Source: Collimonas antrihumi (GTDB taxonomy: Bacteria > Pseudomonadota > Gammaproteobacteria > Burkholderiales > Burkholderiaceae_D). Taken from it: a stretch of DNA of 64,000 nt. Both the position numbers and the translations under genes were made by a program. The notes under the pieces were generated by a model. That model ran no database searches and was not told the DNA's origin. It saw only the letters and a list, made by a program, of their open reading frames with translations. The DNA lies in NCBI RefSeq assembly GCF_018304965.1, contig NZ_JAGQED010000008.1, positions 62,001-126,000 of the forward strand. Reading direction: 5' to 3'. This document shows, in pieces, positions 39,988 to 49,338 of this stretch (the stretch's first letter is position 1; each line of letters opens with the position of its first letter).

Positions 39988-40913
39988 TTGATAAAACCTT
40001 TGCTGCGCAGGTAATCGCCGGCGATTTTGCGGGCGTCGCGGCCTTCGATAGCAATGCCGGCGTTGAGTCTTTGCAGGGTCGGACTATCCAGCGAGATGAA
40101 TACCGGTTTCAGCAAAGCCGGGATGTTTGGATACTTCGCCAGCACCTCGTTGCGGATGACCGCGGTTGGCGCATAAATCGGTTGCACCGCTTTCACATCG
40201 TCGAGTGCCACCAGTCCCAGTGCGGCTATGGCGCCGTCGGTGCCATACACCATCGCGGCATTGACGCCGGAAGTCTGTTCCGCGGCAGCTTTGATCGTTG
40301 CCGCCGTGTCGCCGCCGGCCAAGGTCAGCAATTGATCCTGTTTCAGCTTGAATCCATAGCTGTTTTCAAATGCCGGCAAGGCGTCCGGGCGTTCAATGAA
40401 TTCGGCCGAAGCCGCCAGCTTGAAGCGGCCGCCCTGGTTGATCCAGCGCCCCAGATCAGTCAGCGTCTTGAGCTTGTTGGCCTGCGCGATTTCCTTGCGA
40501 ATCGCGATAGACCAGGTGTTGTTGGCTGGGGAAGGGGTTAGCCATACCAGTTTGTTCTTTTCAAAATCCAGCTTTTTCACCAATTGATAAGCATTTTCGG
40601 CATTTTTCCAGGCCGGGTTCTTTTCATCGGAAAAGAAAAAGGCGCCGTTGCCGGTGTATTCCGGATAGACATCCACCTCGCCGGAGATCAAGGCGCCGCG
40701 TACCACCTTGGTGGTGCCGATCTGCAGACGATTGACGGTCTTGATGCCATTAGCTTCCAGCACCAGCTGGATCAGATTGCCCAGCAAGGCGCCTTCGGTG
40801 TCGATCTTGGAACCTACGCGAACCGGTTCGGCCGCCTGCGCGCAAGGGGATAACAGGACAGCGGCTAATGTGGTTACCAGTACGGCACCGAGCAGGCGGC
40901 GGTAGATACGCAT
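39984..40913 (-). CDS. osmF: Osmoprotectant-binding protein (OsmF/YehZ-like)
   Basis: A 309-residue periplasmic protein with a signal peptide (residues 1-27, ending AQAAEP) and the OpuAC-type domain: VRVGSKIDTEGALLGNLIQLVLEANG, then GALISGEVDVYPEYTGNG, where aromatic residues normally cage betaine. ATG 40913 is taken because it directly opens the signal peptide; the frame is open further. It is the first gene of the yehZYXW-like operon. Confidence 0.9.
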   Translation of the reverse strand: MRIYRRLLGAVLVTTLAAVLLSPCAQAAEPVRVGSKIDTEGALLGNLIQLVLEANGIKTVNRLQIGTTKVVRGALISGEVDVYPEYTGNGAFFFSDEKNPAWKNAENAYQLVKKLDFEKNKLVWLTPSPANNTWSIAIRKEIAQANKLKTLTDLGRWINQGGRFKLAASAEFIERPDALPAFENSYGFKLKQDQLLTLAGGDTAATIKAAAEQTSGVNAAMVYGTDGAIAALGLVALDDVKAVQPIYAPTAVIRNEVLAKYPNIPALLKPVFISLDSPTLQRLNAGIAIEGRDARKIAGDYLRSKGFIK

Positions 40914-40965
40914 GTTGACTCCGTTATGGCGCGATGACGATTCAGGTAAAGCTATCTTATATGCC

Positions 40966-41349
40966 CTAGAGATCTGCCGCCGCCATTTCAGACAAAACTT
41001 CTTGCGCCGCACGGAATGCATCGACCGCCAGGGGCACGCCGCAGTACACGGTTGCGTGCAGCAGCACTTCCTGTATTTCTTTCACCGTGGCGCCGTTGTT
41101 GCGGGCGCCGCGCACATGTCCTTTGAGTTCCTGTGTGCGTCCAAGGGCGGTCAGCATTGCCAGCGTAGTCAGGCTGCGGGTCTTCAGGTCCAGGCCATCC
41201 CGGCACCAGACCGTGCCCCAGGCATTGCGGGTGATGTATTCCTGCAGCGGCCGCGTAAAGTCATCGGCATTGGCGAAAGCCTTGGCCACGAATTCCTCAC
41301 CCATAACCTGTTTGCGTATTTGCAAACCATCTTCATATTGCTCGTCCAT
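40966..41349 (-). CDS. Carboxymuconolactone decarboxylase-like protein
   Basis: A 127-residue protein of the PcaC type: NAWGTVWCRDGLDLKTRSLT, LGRTQELKGHVRGARNNGAT, VKEIQEVLLHATVYCGVPLA and DAFR. In the beta-ketoadipate pathway this enzyme converts carboxymuconolactone to the enol-lactone. No other pca genes are nearby, so a stand-alone CMD protein of different substrate is equally possible. GGGAAG lies upstream of the ATG. Confidence 0.85.
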   Translation of the reverse strand: MDEQYEDGLQIRKQVMGEEFVAKAFANADDFTRPLQEYITRNAWGTVWCRDGLDLKTRSLTTLAMLTALGRTQELKGHVRGARNNGATVKEIQEVLLHATVYCGVPLAVDAFRAAQEVLSEMAAADL

Positions 41350-41624
41350 GCACTTCCCTCCGTTGGCGTCATGCGTTTTGTGTGATTTGTGGGTGCACTA
41401 CAAATATAATGTAAAACATGATAAATAAAGCATAATCGATTGTTTATAAAGGTATTTATACATTTTATTGCAAGTTTAAGTGAAGGAGTTTGCAAAAAAA
41501 CAAAGCGTGCTCTTGTCTTGCCCGGATATCGCAAGAATCGACTAGATAATAAATTGAAAGCTAATTGCAAGCTTTGGAAGAGTATTGTCCAACGAAAATA
41601 ATTACAACCAGGGAGACAACAATC

Positions 41625-42740
41625 ATGAGAACGCTTATTGCAGCGTCCGCCGCGCTTTTTTTCTTGGCATCCGCAGCAATCGCCAATGCACAGGAAAAGA
41701 TCGTCATTGGACAATCGGTAGAGTTATCGGGCGAAGCCACCGGCAAGGAAAACATGGAGGGCGCGCTGGCTTACTTCGCCTGGGTTAACGCGCAGGGCGG
41801 CGTATACGGGCGGAAGATCGAGCTTAAGTCCTATGACGATAAACGCAAGCCGGAAACCACCAGGCTCAATACCGAAAAGCTGTTAAAGGAAGACAACGCG
41901 CTGGCTCTGTTCGGCTATCGCAGCACGCCAACGGTAGAAGCCGTGCTGCCGTTGTTATTGGCGGAGAAGGTGCCGATGATCGCGCCGTTCTCGGGCGGAC
42001 AAAGCTTGCACCAGCCATTCAATCCATATCTGTTCAATCTGCGCGCCAGTTATCAGGCCGAAACGGCGAAAATGGTTGAATTGTTCGGTTCATTGGGAAT
42101 CCGCAAGGTGGCCATCCTGTATCAGGACGACAGCTTCGGCAAGGATGGGCTGGCAGGGTTCGAACGCAATCTGGCGGCACATAAGCTAAATGCCGTGGTA
42201 ACCGCGAATTATGACCGCAAGGACCTGAAAATCGACAAAGCCGTCAACGCCATAGTGGCGGCCAACCCGCAAGCGGTGCTGATGGCTTGCACGCCCTCTG
42301 TCTGTGCCGACTTTGTCAAACAAGTCCGCAAGCAGGGATTTCATCCGGCCTTCATGATGCTGTCCAATGTCAGCTCCGATACCTTCTTCGAATCGCTGGG
42401 CGACGACGGCCGCGGCGTGAGCGTGATGCAGGTGATGCCTTACCCGAAAAATTATGGTGCAGGCGCAGCACGGGAATTCCAGAGCGTTTTGAAAGGAATG
42501 GCTAAACCGCCGCCAGCTTCTTATTCGACATTCGAAGGCTTCGTGGCCGCAAAGCTATTGACGGAAGGACTGCGCAGGGCCGGCCCCAATCCAACCAGGG
42601 CGAAACTGATGGCGGCACTGGAGACATTACGGGATTTTGACCTGGGCGGGGTGAGGGTGTCATACACCCCAACCAATCATGACGGATCGAAATTCGTGGA
42701 AATGATCATGATCGGCAAGCATGGGTCGATTCTGCGTTGA
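41625..42740 (+). CDS. Periplasmic binding protein of the Leu/Ile/Val type (orphan)
   Basis: A 371-residue secreted receptor with a signal peptide (1-22, ending ANAQEK) and the type I binding fold opening KIVIGQSVELSGEATGKENM, then GRKIELKSYDDKRKPETT. ATG 41625 follows GGGAGA; the longer frame is ignored. No permease or ATPase gene is adjacent, so it either works with a transporter elsewhere or serves as a sensor ligand-binder. Substrate unknown. Confidence 0.87.
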   Translation: MRTLIAASAALFFLASAAIANAQEKIVIGQSVELSGEATGKENMEGALAYFAWVNAQGGVYGRKIELKSYDDKRKPETTRLNTEKLLKEDNALALFGYRSTPTVEAVLPLLLAEKVPMIAPFSGGQSLHQPFNPYLFNLRASYQAETAKMVELFGSLGIRKVAILYQDDSFGKDGLAGFERNLAAHKLNAVVTANYDRKDLKIDKAVNAIVAANPQAVLMACTPSVCADFVKQVRKQGFHPAFMMLSNVSSDTFFESLGDDGRGVSVMQVMPYPKNYGAGAAREFQSVLKGMAKPPPASYSTFEGFVAAKLLTEGLRRAGPNPTRAKLMAALETLRDFDLGGVRVSYTPTNHDGSKFVEMIMIGKHGSILR

Positions 42741-42834
42741 TGCAGGATCGGGGGGAAGTGAGGTTTGGTGCGTAAGGAAAGCTAGCGAGCGCCTGCCTGC
42801 CCAGATTTGCGAGACGAGCCAAAGGAGTATTCAG

Positions 42835-42880
42835 GATCACGCCGAATCCACGCCGAATCCGGCGTGGATTCGGCGTGATC
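42835..42880. repeat. Perfect 20-bp inverted repeat in a 354-bp gap
   Basis: Bases 42835-42854 are exactly complementary to 42861-42880, with a 6-base loop (GAATCC). The arm begins GATCACGCCG and itself contains the tandem CGCCGAATCCA pattern. It lies 94 bp past the binding-protein stop without a following U-run. The rest of the gap (42741-43094) shows no gene; it is a possible terminator or a palindromic intergenic repeat. Confidence 0.8.
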
Positions 42881-43094
42881 GTTGCCGGGCGCATCATTGC
42901 CGAGAGCCGCCACGCGTTAACCCTTGGATATTGCCATGGCGCATTGAAGCTCGCCGGTTCCAACCATGTACCGCACCATGGCGGTCGCCTGTCAAATTAT
43001 CCGTAAGCGGCAACGTGTGAGGAAACCATCGATACTTTGCACGGTACCGGCGTGGCGACGGATAATAGCGGTTACATCATTTTAGAGTTCCCCC

Positions 43095-45299
43095 ATGGAA
43101 ATTAAGGTCAACTTTCTCGATAAACTACGTCTTGAAGCCAAGTTCGATGACTTCACGGTAGTGGCCGACCAGCCTATCCGTTATAAGGGCGATGGCTCGG
43201 CGCCTGGTCCCTTCGATTATTTTCTGGCCTCATCGGCCTTGTGCGCCGCTTACTTTGTGAAGTTGTATTGCGTAACTCGCAATATTCCTACCGAAAATAT
43301 CCGCCTGTCGCAGAATAATATTGTTGATCCGGAAAACCGGTATCAGCAGATTTTCAAGATTCAGGTTGAGTTGCCGGCGGATATCTCTGCCAAAGACCGC
43401 CAGGGAATTTTGCGCTCCATCGAGCGTTGTACGGTGAAAAAAGTGGTGCAAGCCGGACCCGAGTTTGTCATTGAAGAGGTAGAGAATCTGGATGCCGATG
43501 CGCAGTCGTTGCTGACCTTGAAGCCGGCTTCTGACGTCAGCACCTATATTGCGGGCAAGGATCTGCCGTTGGAGCAAACCATCGCCAATATGTCAGGCGT
43601 TTTGGCGAACTTGGGCATCAAGATTGAAATCGCTTCGTGGCGCAATCTTGTTCCCAACGTGTGGTCGCTGCATATCCGCGATGCGCACTCGCCGATGTGC
43701 TTTACCAATGGCAAGGGAGCGACCAAGGAAAGCGCGTTGGCGTCGGCGTTGGGAGAGTATATCGAGCGACTGAATTGCAACCATTTCTACGCCGGCACGT
43801 TTTGGGGCGAAGACATCGCCAACGCGGAGTTTGTACATTACCCGAACGAGCGCTGGTTTAAGCCTGGCCGTAAAGATGCGCTGCCGGCTGACATTCTGGA
43901 TGAGTACAGTCTGCAAATTTACAATCCCGACGGCGAGTTACGTGGCTCGCATCTGGTCGACACCAACTCCGGCAATGCTCAGCGCGGTATCTGTTCGCTG
44001 CCGTATGTGCGGCAGTCGGACGGCGAGGTGGTGTATTTTCCGTCCAACCTGGTCGAAAACCTGTACGTCAGCAATGGCATGAGTGCCGGTAACACGCTGG
44101 CCGAAGCGCAGGTGCAATGCTTGTCGGAAATTTTCGAACGGGCGGTAAAACGCGAAATTCTGGAAGGTGAAATCACATTACCTGATGTGCCGCAGGAAGT
44201 GCTGGCGAAATACCCTGGCATTCTGGCTGGCATTCAGGGGTTGGAAGAGCAGGGCTTTCCGGTGCTGGTGAAGGATGCGTCGCTGGGAGGGGTGTACCCG
44301 GTGATGTGCGTCACCTTGATGAACCCGCGCACAGGCGGTGTGTTCGCCTCGTTCGGCGCGCACCCAAGCCTGGAGGTGGCGCTGGAGCGTAGCCTGACGG
44401 AACTGCTACAGGGTCGCAGTTTTGAAGGCCTCAACGAATTGCCGCGGCCCACCTTTACCAGTGAAGCCGTGACTGAGCCAAATAACTTTGTCGAACACTT
44501 CATCGATTCCAGCGGTATCGTGTCATGGCGCTTTTTCAGTGCCAAAGCGGATTTCAATTTTGTTGAATGGGATTTTTCGGGCCAGGGTGAAAACTCCAAT
44601 GCCGAGGAAGCCGCGACCTTGTTCGGTATTCTCGAAGAAATGGGCAAACAGGTGTACATGGCGGCGTATGACAATTTAGGCGCCATAGCCTGCCGGATTT
44701 TGGTGCCCGGTTATTCGGAAATTTACCCGATAGAAGATTTGATCTGGGATAACACCAACAAGGCGCTGTTGTTCCGCGCCGATATTTTGAATCTGCATCG
44801 CCTTGACGATGCCAGCCTTGAAGCGCTGCTTGAGCGTTTGGATAACAATGAGCTCGATGAACATTCCGACATCGCTACATTGATCGGTATCGAATTTGAC
44901 GAGAATACGGACTGGGGGCAACTAACCGTTCTCGAGTTGAAGCTGCTGATTCACCTCGCCTTACAGCAATTTGAGGAGACGCAAGAGTTGGTGGGAGCCT
45001 TCCTGCAGTATAACGACAACACGGTCGAGCGCGGATTGTTTTACCAGGCATTGGATGTGGTGCTGGAGGTGCTGCTGGATGACGACCTGGAGCTGGATGA
45101 TTACGTGGTCAATTTCCGCCGAATGTTTGGCGATGCTCGGATGGACGCGGTAATGGGCTCAGTGGACGGCAGCGTGCGCTTCTTCGGGTTAACGCCAACG
45201 AGTATGAAACTGGAGGGTCTGGACAGGCACCAGCGCCTGATCGACAGCTACAAAAAAATGCATAAAGCTCGGGCCAATGTGACGGCGACAGCCAGTTAG
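43095..45299 (+). CDS. ycaO: OsmC-YcaO fusion protein
   Basis: A 734-residue protein. Residues 1-135 are an OsmC-type domain with C50 (ALCAAYFVKLYC) and C112 (IERCTVKKV) at the two expected redox-cysteine places. From about 160 a YcaO domain begins, with the ATP-binding block FTNGKGATKESALASALGEY near 202-221 and the C-terminal half continuing as in E. coli YcaO. YcaO enzymes activate amides with ATP; the E. coli protein is tied to beta-methylthiolation of ribosomal protein S12. The OsmC fusion may supply a thiol function. There is no operon partner. Confidence 0.88.
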   Translation: MEIKVNFLDKLRLEAKFDDFTVVADQPIRYKGDGSAPGPFDYFLASSALCAAYFVKLYCVTRNIPTENIRLSQNNIVDPENRYQQIFKIQVELPADISAKDRQGILRSIERCTVKKVVQAGPEFVIEEVENLDADAQSLLTLKPASDVSTYIAGKDLPLEQTIANMSGVLANLGIKIEIASWRNLVPNVWSLHIRDAHSPMCFTNGKGATKESALASALGEYIERLNCNHFYAGTFWGEDIANAEFVHYPNERWFKPGRKDALPADILDEYSLQIYNPDGELRGSHLVDTNSGNAQRGICSLPYVRQSDGEVVYFPSNLVENLYVSNGMSAGNTLAEAQVQCLSEIFERAVKREILEGEITLPDVPQEVLAKYPGILAGIQGLEEQGFPVLVKDASLGGVYPVMCVTLMNPRTGGVFASFGAHPSLEVALERSLTELLQGRSFEGLNELPRPTFTSEAVTEPNNFVEHFIDSSGIVSWRFFSAKADFNFVEWDFSGQGENSNAEEAATLFGILEEMGKQVYMAAYDNLGAIACRILVPGYSEIYPIEDLIWDNTNKALLFRADILNLHRLDDASLEALLERLDNNELDEHSDIATLIGIEFDENTDWGQLTVLELKLLIHLALQQFEETQELVGAFLQYNDNTVERGLFYQALDVVLEVLLDDDLELDDYVVNFRRMFGDARMDAVMGSVDGSVRFFGLTPTSMKLEGLDRHQRLIDSYKKMHKARANVTATAS

Positions 45300-45393
45300 G
45301 GTTACGAGTCATGGCTGGATGCGCTTGAGATTGGAGATGCTGTCGCGCCTGTTTTGCGCCTGTTAATACAGCGTGGAGGACCTGCCTTTAAGT

Positions 45394-46350
45394 TTAACGC
45401 AGGCTGACACGTCGCCTCTGCAGCGCCAGCAGGAACATCCAGGAAGCAACGCAGAATGGCGCGCTCAGCGAGGGCAAGCCGGCGAATCGCGATAATGGCA
45501 TCATGGCGCCGGTAGCGATCGCCGCGACTGCCGAGCACAGGAGCGCCGTAACCACGGGCTTCCAGCCGGGTTTTGGAATCAACGTCGCTACGGCAAGCGC
45601 GCTAAGCGTGGCGTTAAAGCCGTATAAACCATGGAACACAGCCGAGTCCGGCGCACCGATGAGCAGGGCGACGATGGCCCCGGTCAAGGAACCGGCTGCC
45701 GCCAGCATGGCAGCCCTGGCCGAGCTCGCAGATATGCCGAGCAAGAAGATGCAGCCGGCGATGAGGTCGTCCTGATAGAAAATCTGGCTGACTCCTCGCA
45801 GCGTTCCATTCAGGATCAGGCTGAAGGTATAGTGACCGTTGGTGAATTGATCGGTCCATGCCCGCGCCGCATCCGGTAGCAACTGGCCGCTGATTCCTAC
45901 GGCCGGGCCCTGGGCGTAAGCCAGGCGCCCCATATGCACGACCGCCAGCAGAATCAGCCAAAGCACACAAACGAAAGGAGCGCTGAGCGCGGGCAGGCGC
46001 ATGCGGCCCAGCAGTCGCAGGAAAGCGTAAGTCAAGACGGCCGACAGCGCACCTGCAAGCGCCACGACAACCCAGAGTTCCAGGGTTGGACTGAAGATGG
46101 AGCCCAGCGCGATACCGGTGAAAAAGCCGTTGAAGCCGTAGACCCCGGCCAAGATAAGGCTGCGCTCGACGCCGATCGCCCATGCAGCCGAGGTGCTGGT
46201 GAGTACGCCCAGCAGCGCCGCCAGGCCGACCCAGGGCGAACTGAGGAAGACACCGGACAGTAGAATCAGCCCTGTGTATCCGTTCTGCTGGAACACGCTC
46301 TGACTGACGCCGAAAAATGACGCCGAAAAAAGGGCTCGCAAGCCGTCCAT
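45394..46350 (-). CDS. Urea transporter family protein
   Basis: A 318-residue membrane protein with about ten hydrophobic segments in two related halves: SVFQQNGYTGLILLSGVFLSSP with YGFNGFFTGIALG in the first, QIFYQDDLIAGCIFLLGI with YGFNATLSALAV in the second. This internal duplication with YGFN motifs is diagnostic of UT-type urea channels. It is separated by 7 bp from the upstream putative amidase gene and is the last gene of that operon. The cargo could be urea or an amide-like product of the pathway. Confidence 0.88.
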   Translation of the reverse strand: MDGLRALFSASFFGVSQSVFQQNGYTGLILLSGVFLSSPWVGLAALLGVLTSTSAAWAIGVERSLILAGVYGFNGFFTGIALGSIFSPTLELWVVVALAGALSAVLTYAFLRLLGRMRLPALSAPFVCVLWLILLAVVHMGRLAYAQGPAVGISGQLLPDAARAWTDQFTNGHYTFSLILNGTLRGVSQIFYQDDLIAGCIFLLGISASSARAAMLAAAGSLTGAIVALLIGAPDSAVFHGLYGFNATLSALAVATLIPKPGWKPVVTALLCSAVAAIATGAMMPLSRFAGLPSLSAPFCVASWMFLLALQRRRVSLR

Positions 46351-46357
46351 GGCGTCC

Positions 46358-46996
46358 TCATTCGGCGCAGATATCGGTCCAGATACCGGGCACCACTATT
46401 CGATCTCCCCAATGCAGGATGTCCTGGGCATCGGGCTCAAGCGGGCTCACTTTTACTTTCAGGACAGCGCCGTAGCCATCGGTCTGAACCGGCTGTATCC
46501 ACCAGCCGTTGGTGGCATCCCAAATTTGAATCCGGATTCCGTCAAGGCTGACCGCCACGGCTTCGTGATATATCTTGTCTTCGGCCAGCCAGTTGAGGTA
46601 ACCGGGGCCATCGCGCCATATCTTGCGCAGCTGGCTGATCGCGTGGCTGGACAAACGCTGGATCAGTTGCACCGGTGCGGCCCTTACTCCCCGCGACAGG
46701 TAGACTTCGCGGGAAAACGCCGCCAGGGCTCCGCAGTCGAGTTTGTACATCGCGATAGCGTCGCACCAGAACAGCGGCCAGGAATTCGGGCCCCATTCAT
46801 AACGTTCGGGAATCCAGCGCGGCGCGGACAACAGCTGGCCGTCCCCGCTTACGGAATCGAGATTGTAGTCCTGGTTGACCAGCCAGTTTTTCGCGATGTG
46901 GCAGCAATCCTGCCCATGGTGCGAAATGTAAGAGGCCGGATACGAGTGCCAGAAATCGATGGTGACCTGGTCGGCCAACGGCAGCTTAGAGTCCAT
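46358..46996 (-). CDS. Unknown protein with possible Cys-His-Asp catalytic triad
   Basis: A 212-residue protein, not a family I can name. It has C88 in YKLDCGALAAF, H144 in YHEAVAV and D160 in IWDATNGWW, the order and spacing of papain/transglutaminase-like amidases. Other notable residues are HHGQDCCH (27-33) and W-rich segments. ATG 46996 overlaps the fusion enzyme gene by 11 bp, so both are coupled. It may hydrolyse or transfer an amide made by the ATP-grasp enzyme; this is inference only. Confidence 0.7.
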   Translation of the reverse strand: MDSKLPLADQVTIDFWHSYPASYISHHGQDCCHIAKNWLVNQDYNLDSVSGDGQLLSAPRWIPERYEWGPNSWPLFWCDAIAMYKLDCGALAAFSREVYLSRGVRAAPVQLIQRLSSHAISQLRKIWRDGPGYLNWLAEDKIYHEAVAVSLDGIRIQIWDATNGWWIQPVQTDGYGAVLKVKVSPLEPDAQDILHWGDRIVVPGIWTDICAE

Positions 46997-49307
46997 TGCT
47001 TTTACCTCGTCCAAAAGTGTAGGCCATGCTGCTTTCATAAGCGCCGGCATCGCAGATCGCCAGTAGTTCACCTTCTTTGATGTCCGCCCGCAGCTGGACA
47101 TTGGGAGCGACGATATCGTCCTCCATGCAGAGTCTTCCCAGTATCCTGGCCATGCCGCGCGGCATTGGCTGCCAATCGCCGGTTTTGCAGTCCCGTTCCA
47201 GGATCCGATGCGGGAACTGCCACGCGAGCGGCAGCTCGGCTATCGATCCGTCGACGACGATATCTTGCGGGAATCCCATATATTTCCGTACTTCGAGCAC
47301 GCGCATCGCCACCGCCATCGAATGCTGGACCATGGCCCGGCCCGGTTCCAGTACGAACACACGCAGGTTCGGCAGCGCTTCGCGCGCCTGCCGGACTGCA
47401 TCGCCGAGCTTCGGCACCAGTTCGCTCTCGAAATCGTCCGGGAACCAGCCGCCACCGATATCCACGCACTCCACCGAGCGGTCCGTACAGGATTCGATGG
47501 ATTTCGCGCAGCGCAATGAAGAATCGTAGAGCCGCCACCATTGTCCAATCCCGAAATTGCTGCTGGCGATGTGGAAATGGCAGCCAAGCCGGACGTGCTG
47601 CGGGAGCTCCCGCAGCAGTTCGATCATTTCGTGGAAAATCAAACGCGAATAAACCGGGATGCCAAAGCGGGAGATCAACTGCGGACCGCGCAGTCTGACA
47701 CCGATGAATTCCGCGAGATCCTCGCCACTCGCTATCCGTTGTACCACTTGCCGTAATTCATCGACTGAATCGCAGAAGATCGCGTGCACCGGGTACGCCA
47801 CGGTCGGATTCGGCCACGCCTTGGCAGGGCCGTTGAGAATGATCTGCTCGGGGAGAAAACCCTGATTAAGCGCCTGGCCGACTTCGAGTTCGCTGATCGC
47901 CTCCGCCAGAAAACCCGCATTACGGGCAAGTTCGATCAGACGTTCATCCGGATTGGTCTTGATGCTATAGGCGGCCCGCACCGCGCAAGCGGAGGACGAT
48001 GCGGCGCTTGCCGCTACGGCAAGCTGGTTGAAACTGCGCGCGGCGGTGCGGGGAAGAAGAATACGGTGTGGCGTCTGGACCTTATCGAGATCGGCGCCCA
48101 GGATGTCTTCGATGAAACTGGCAGGTACGATTGCAGGCGTGGACACGGGCTCCGGGTCCACTGTGACCGCGGGGCGCTCGTGATTGCGCATTGCCTGGAG
48201 CCGGTGCGCCAGCATCGGCATCCCCGACGGATATTTTCCTGAATGATGCTGGCTGCCGTTAAGCGGCTCTTGCAGGGGAGGGATCGGATAGCCGGCGCGC
48301 ACTGGCATTTCGACCACGATGCGGGCGAACTCGTTTGATTGCCGCTCCGCCGCGCGCATGGGAATGCCACTCGCAGCTTCGACCAGGCGGCCCACCAGGT
48401 TGCGCCCGGCAATGGTCGCCCCGTGGATCCAGGCGGGAAAGCGCGGGTTCATCTCCATCAGCCAGAGCTCCCCGGCAGGACTACGGATCATCTCCAGCTC
48501 CGCGCCTCCAGTCCACTTCAACGCGCTGACGATGTCTCTGAGAGGATTGAGAAAATCCGGCACAGGATCTTCGATATGTCCGCCCCAGGTCTTGCCCTCC
48601 GGGGTGATATCGCGCTTGACCATATGCACCGCGTCCAGAAGACGTCCTTGGTAGGCGCTGAAGCTTACCGACTCTTCCAGTCCGCGCACATGTGCCTGCA
48701 GAAACAGTTTTTCAGTTCCCCAGGTTGATTGGAAAGCCGCACGTAACGACAAGAAAGAAGGCCACCAGTTAATCTGCACCGCATCGTAGTACGGCCCCTT
48801 CAGCCAAATCTTCCATCCGTGGCGGCGGCAGAAGGCGTTCAGCGTCCAGTCCTGCTCGGTGGTGGAAATGAAAGGCGGTATACCGACGGGAAGTCCCTCA
48901 TGGGCGGGGACGGCGGGTTTGGCAATTCGATCGAGGGCGTCGACAGACGGCGTAAGCAGCCTCGGATGCGGGCCCAGGACTTGCGCCATCCACAGGATCT
49001 CCAGGTCCAGGCACGAGATCCAGAAAGAATCTTCCGGCTCAAGGCGGTCGCGGATACTGGCGGCGTAAGCGTCCAGATCAAGCCTGGCCCATGGCTGTTG
49101 AATCCAGACATCGTCAAAGACTGGCGCGTGGATGCCACTGCTGCGGCTTGAGTAATCGACGCCGATGAGGGTGGCGTCGGGATAGGCCAGCCGCAAGGAA
49201 CGCGCCACACCGACGCCTGAAGAAGGATTCGGGCCGCAGTACAGCCCACTGATATATATTTTCACGGCTGGAGTCCCCCTGAGCATCAACAGGTTGCTGA
49301 AAGGCAC
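46986..49307 (-). CDS. ATP-grasp / PLP-dependent decarboxylase fusion enzyme
   Basis: A 773-residue two-domain enzyme. Residues about 15-330 are an ATP-grasp ligase: K170 (WLKGPYYDAV), GGAELEMI (267-274) and the metal ligands in LMEMNPRFPAW (E285, N287). Residues about 400-773 are a type III (alanine racemase-fold) decarboxylase: PLP lysine K450 (AAYSIKTNPDERL), H577/H579 (CHFHI), GGGW (618-621), EPGR (654-657), C727 and D753 in CDAGAYESSM. So one chain ligates an amino acid and decarboxylates a basic or diamino acid. GTG 49307 has GGAGG 5 bases upstream; GTG 49265 is an alternative. Confidence 0.85.
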   Translation of the reverse strand: MPFSNLLMLRGTPAVKIYISGLYCGPNPSSGVGVARSLRLAYPDATLIGVDYSSRSSGIHAPVFDDVWIQQPWARLDLDAYAASIRDRLEPEDSFWISCLDLEILWMAQVLGPHPRLLTPSVDALDRIAKPAVPAHEGLPVGIPPFISTTEQDWTLNAFCRRHGWKIWLKGPYYDAVQINWWPSFLSLRAAFQSTWGTEKLFLQAHVRGLEESVSFSAYQGRLLDAVHMVKRDITPEGKTWGGHIEDPVPDFLNPLRDIVSALKWTGGAELEMIRSPAGELWLMEMNPRFPAWIHGATIAGRNLVGRLVEAASGIPMRAAERQSNEFARIVVEMPVRAGYPIPPLQEPLNGSQHHSGKYPSGMPMLAHRLQAMRNHERPAVTVDPEPVSTPAIVPASFIEDILGADLDKVQTPHRILLPRTAARSFNQLAVAASAASSSACAVRAAYSIKTNPDERLIELARNAGFLAEAISELEVGQALNQGFLPEQIILNGPAKAWPNPTVAYPVHAIFCDSVDELRQVVQRIASGEDLAEFIGVRLRGPQLISRFGIPVYSRLIFHEMIELLRELPQHVRLGCHFHIASSNFGIGQWWRLYDSSLRCAKSIESCTDRSVECVDIGGGWFPDDFESELVPKLGDAVRQAREALPNLRVFVLEPGRAMVQHSMAVAMRVLEVRKYMGFPQDIVVDGSIAELPLAWQFPHRILERDCKTGDWQPMPRGMARILGRLCMEDDIVAPNVQLRADIKEGELLAICDAGAYESSMAYTFGRGKSNGL

Positions 49308-49338
49308 GAATGCCTCCGGACTCTACCGATACATAGCG

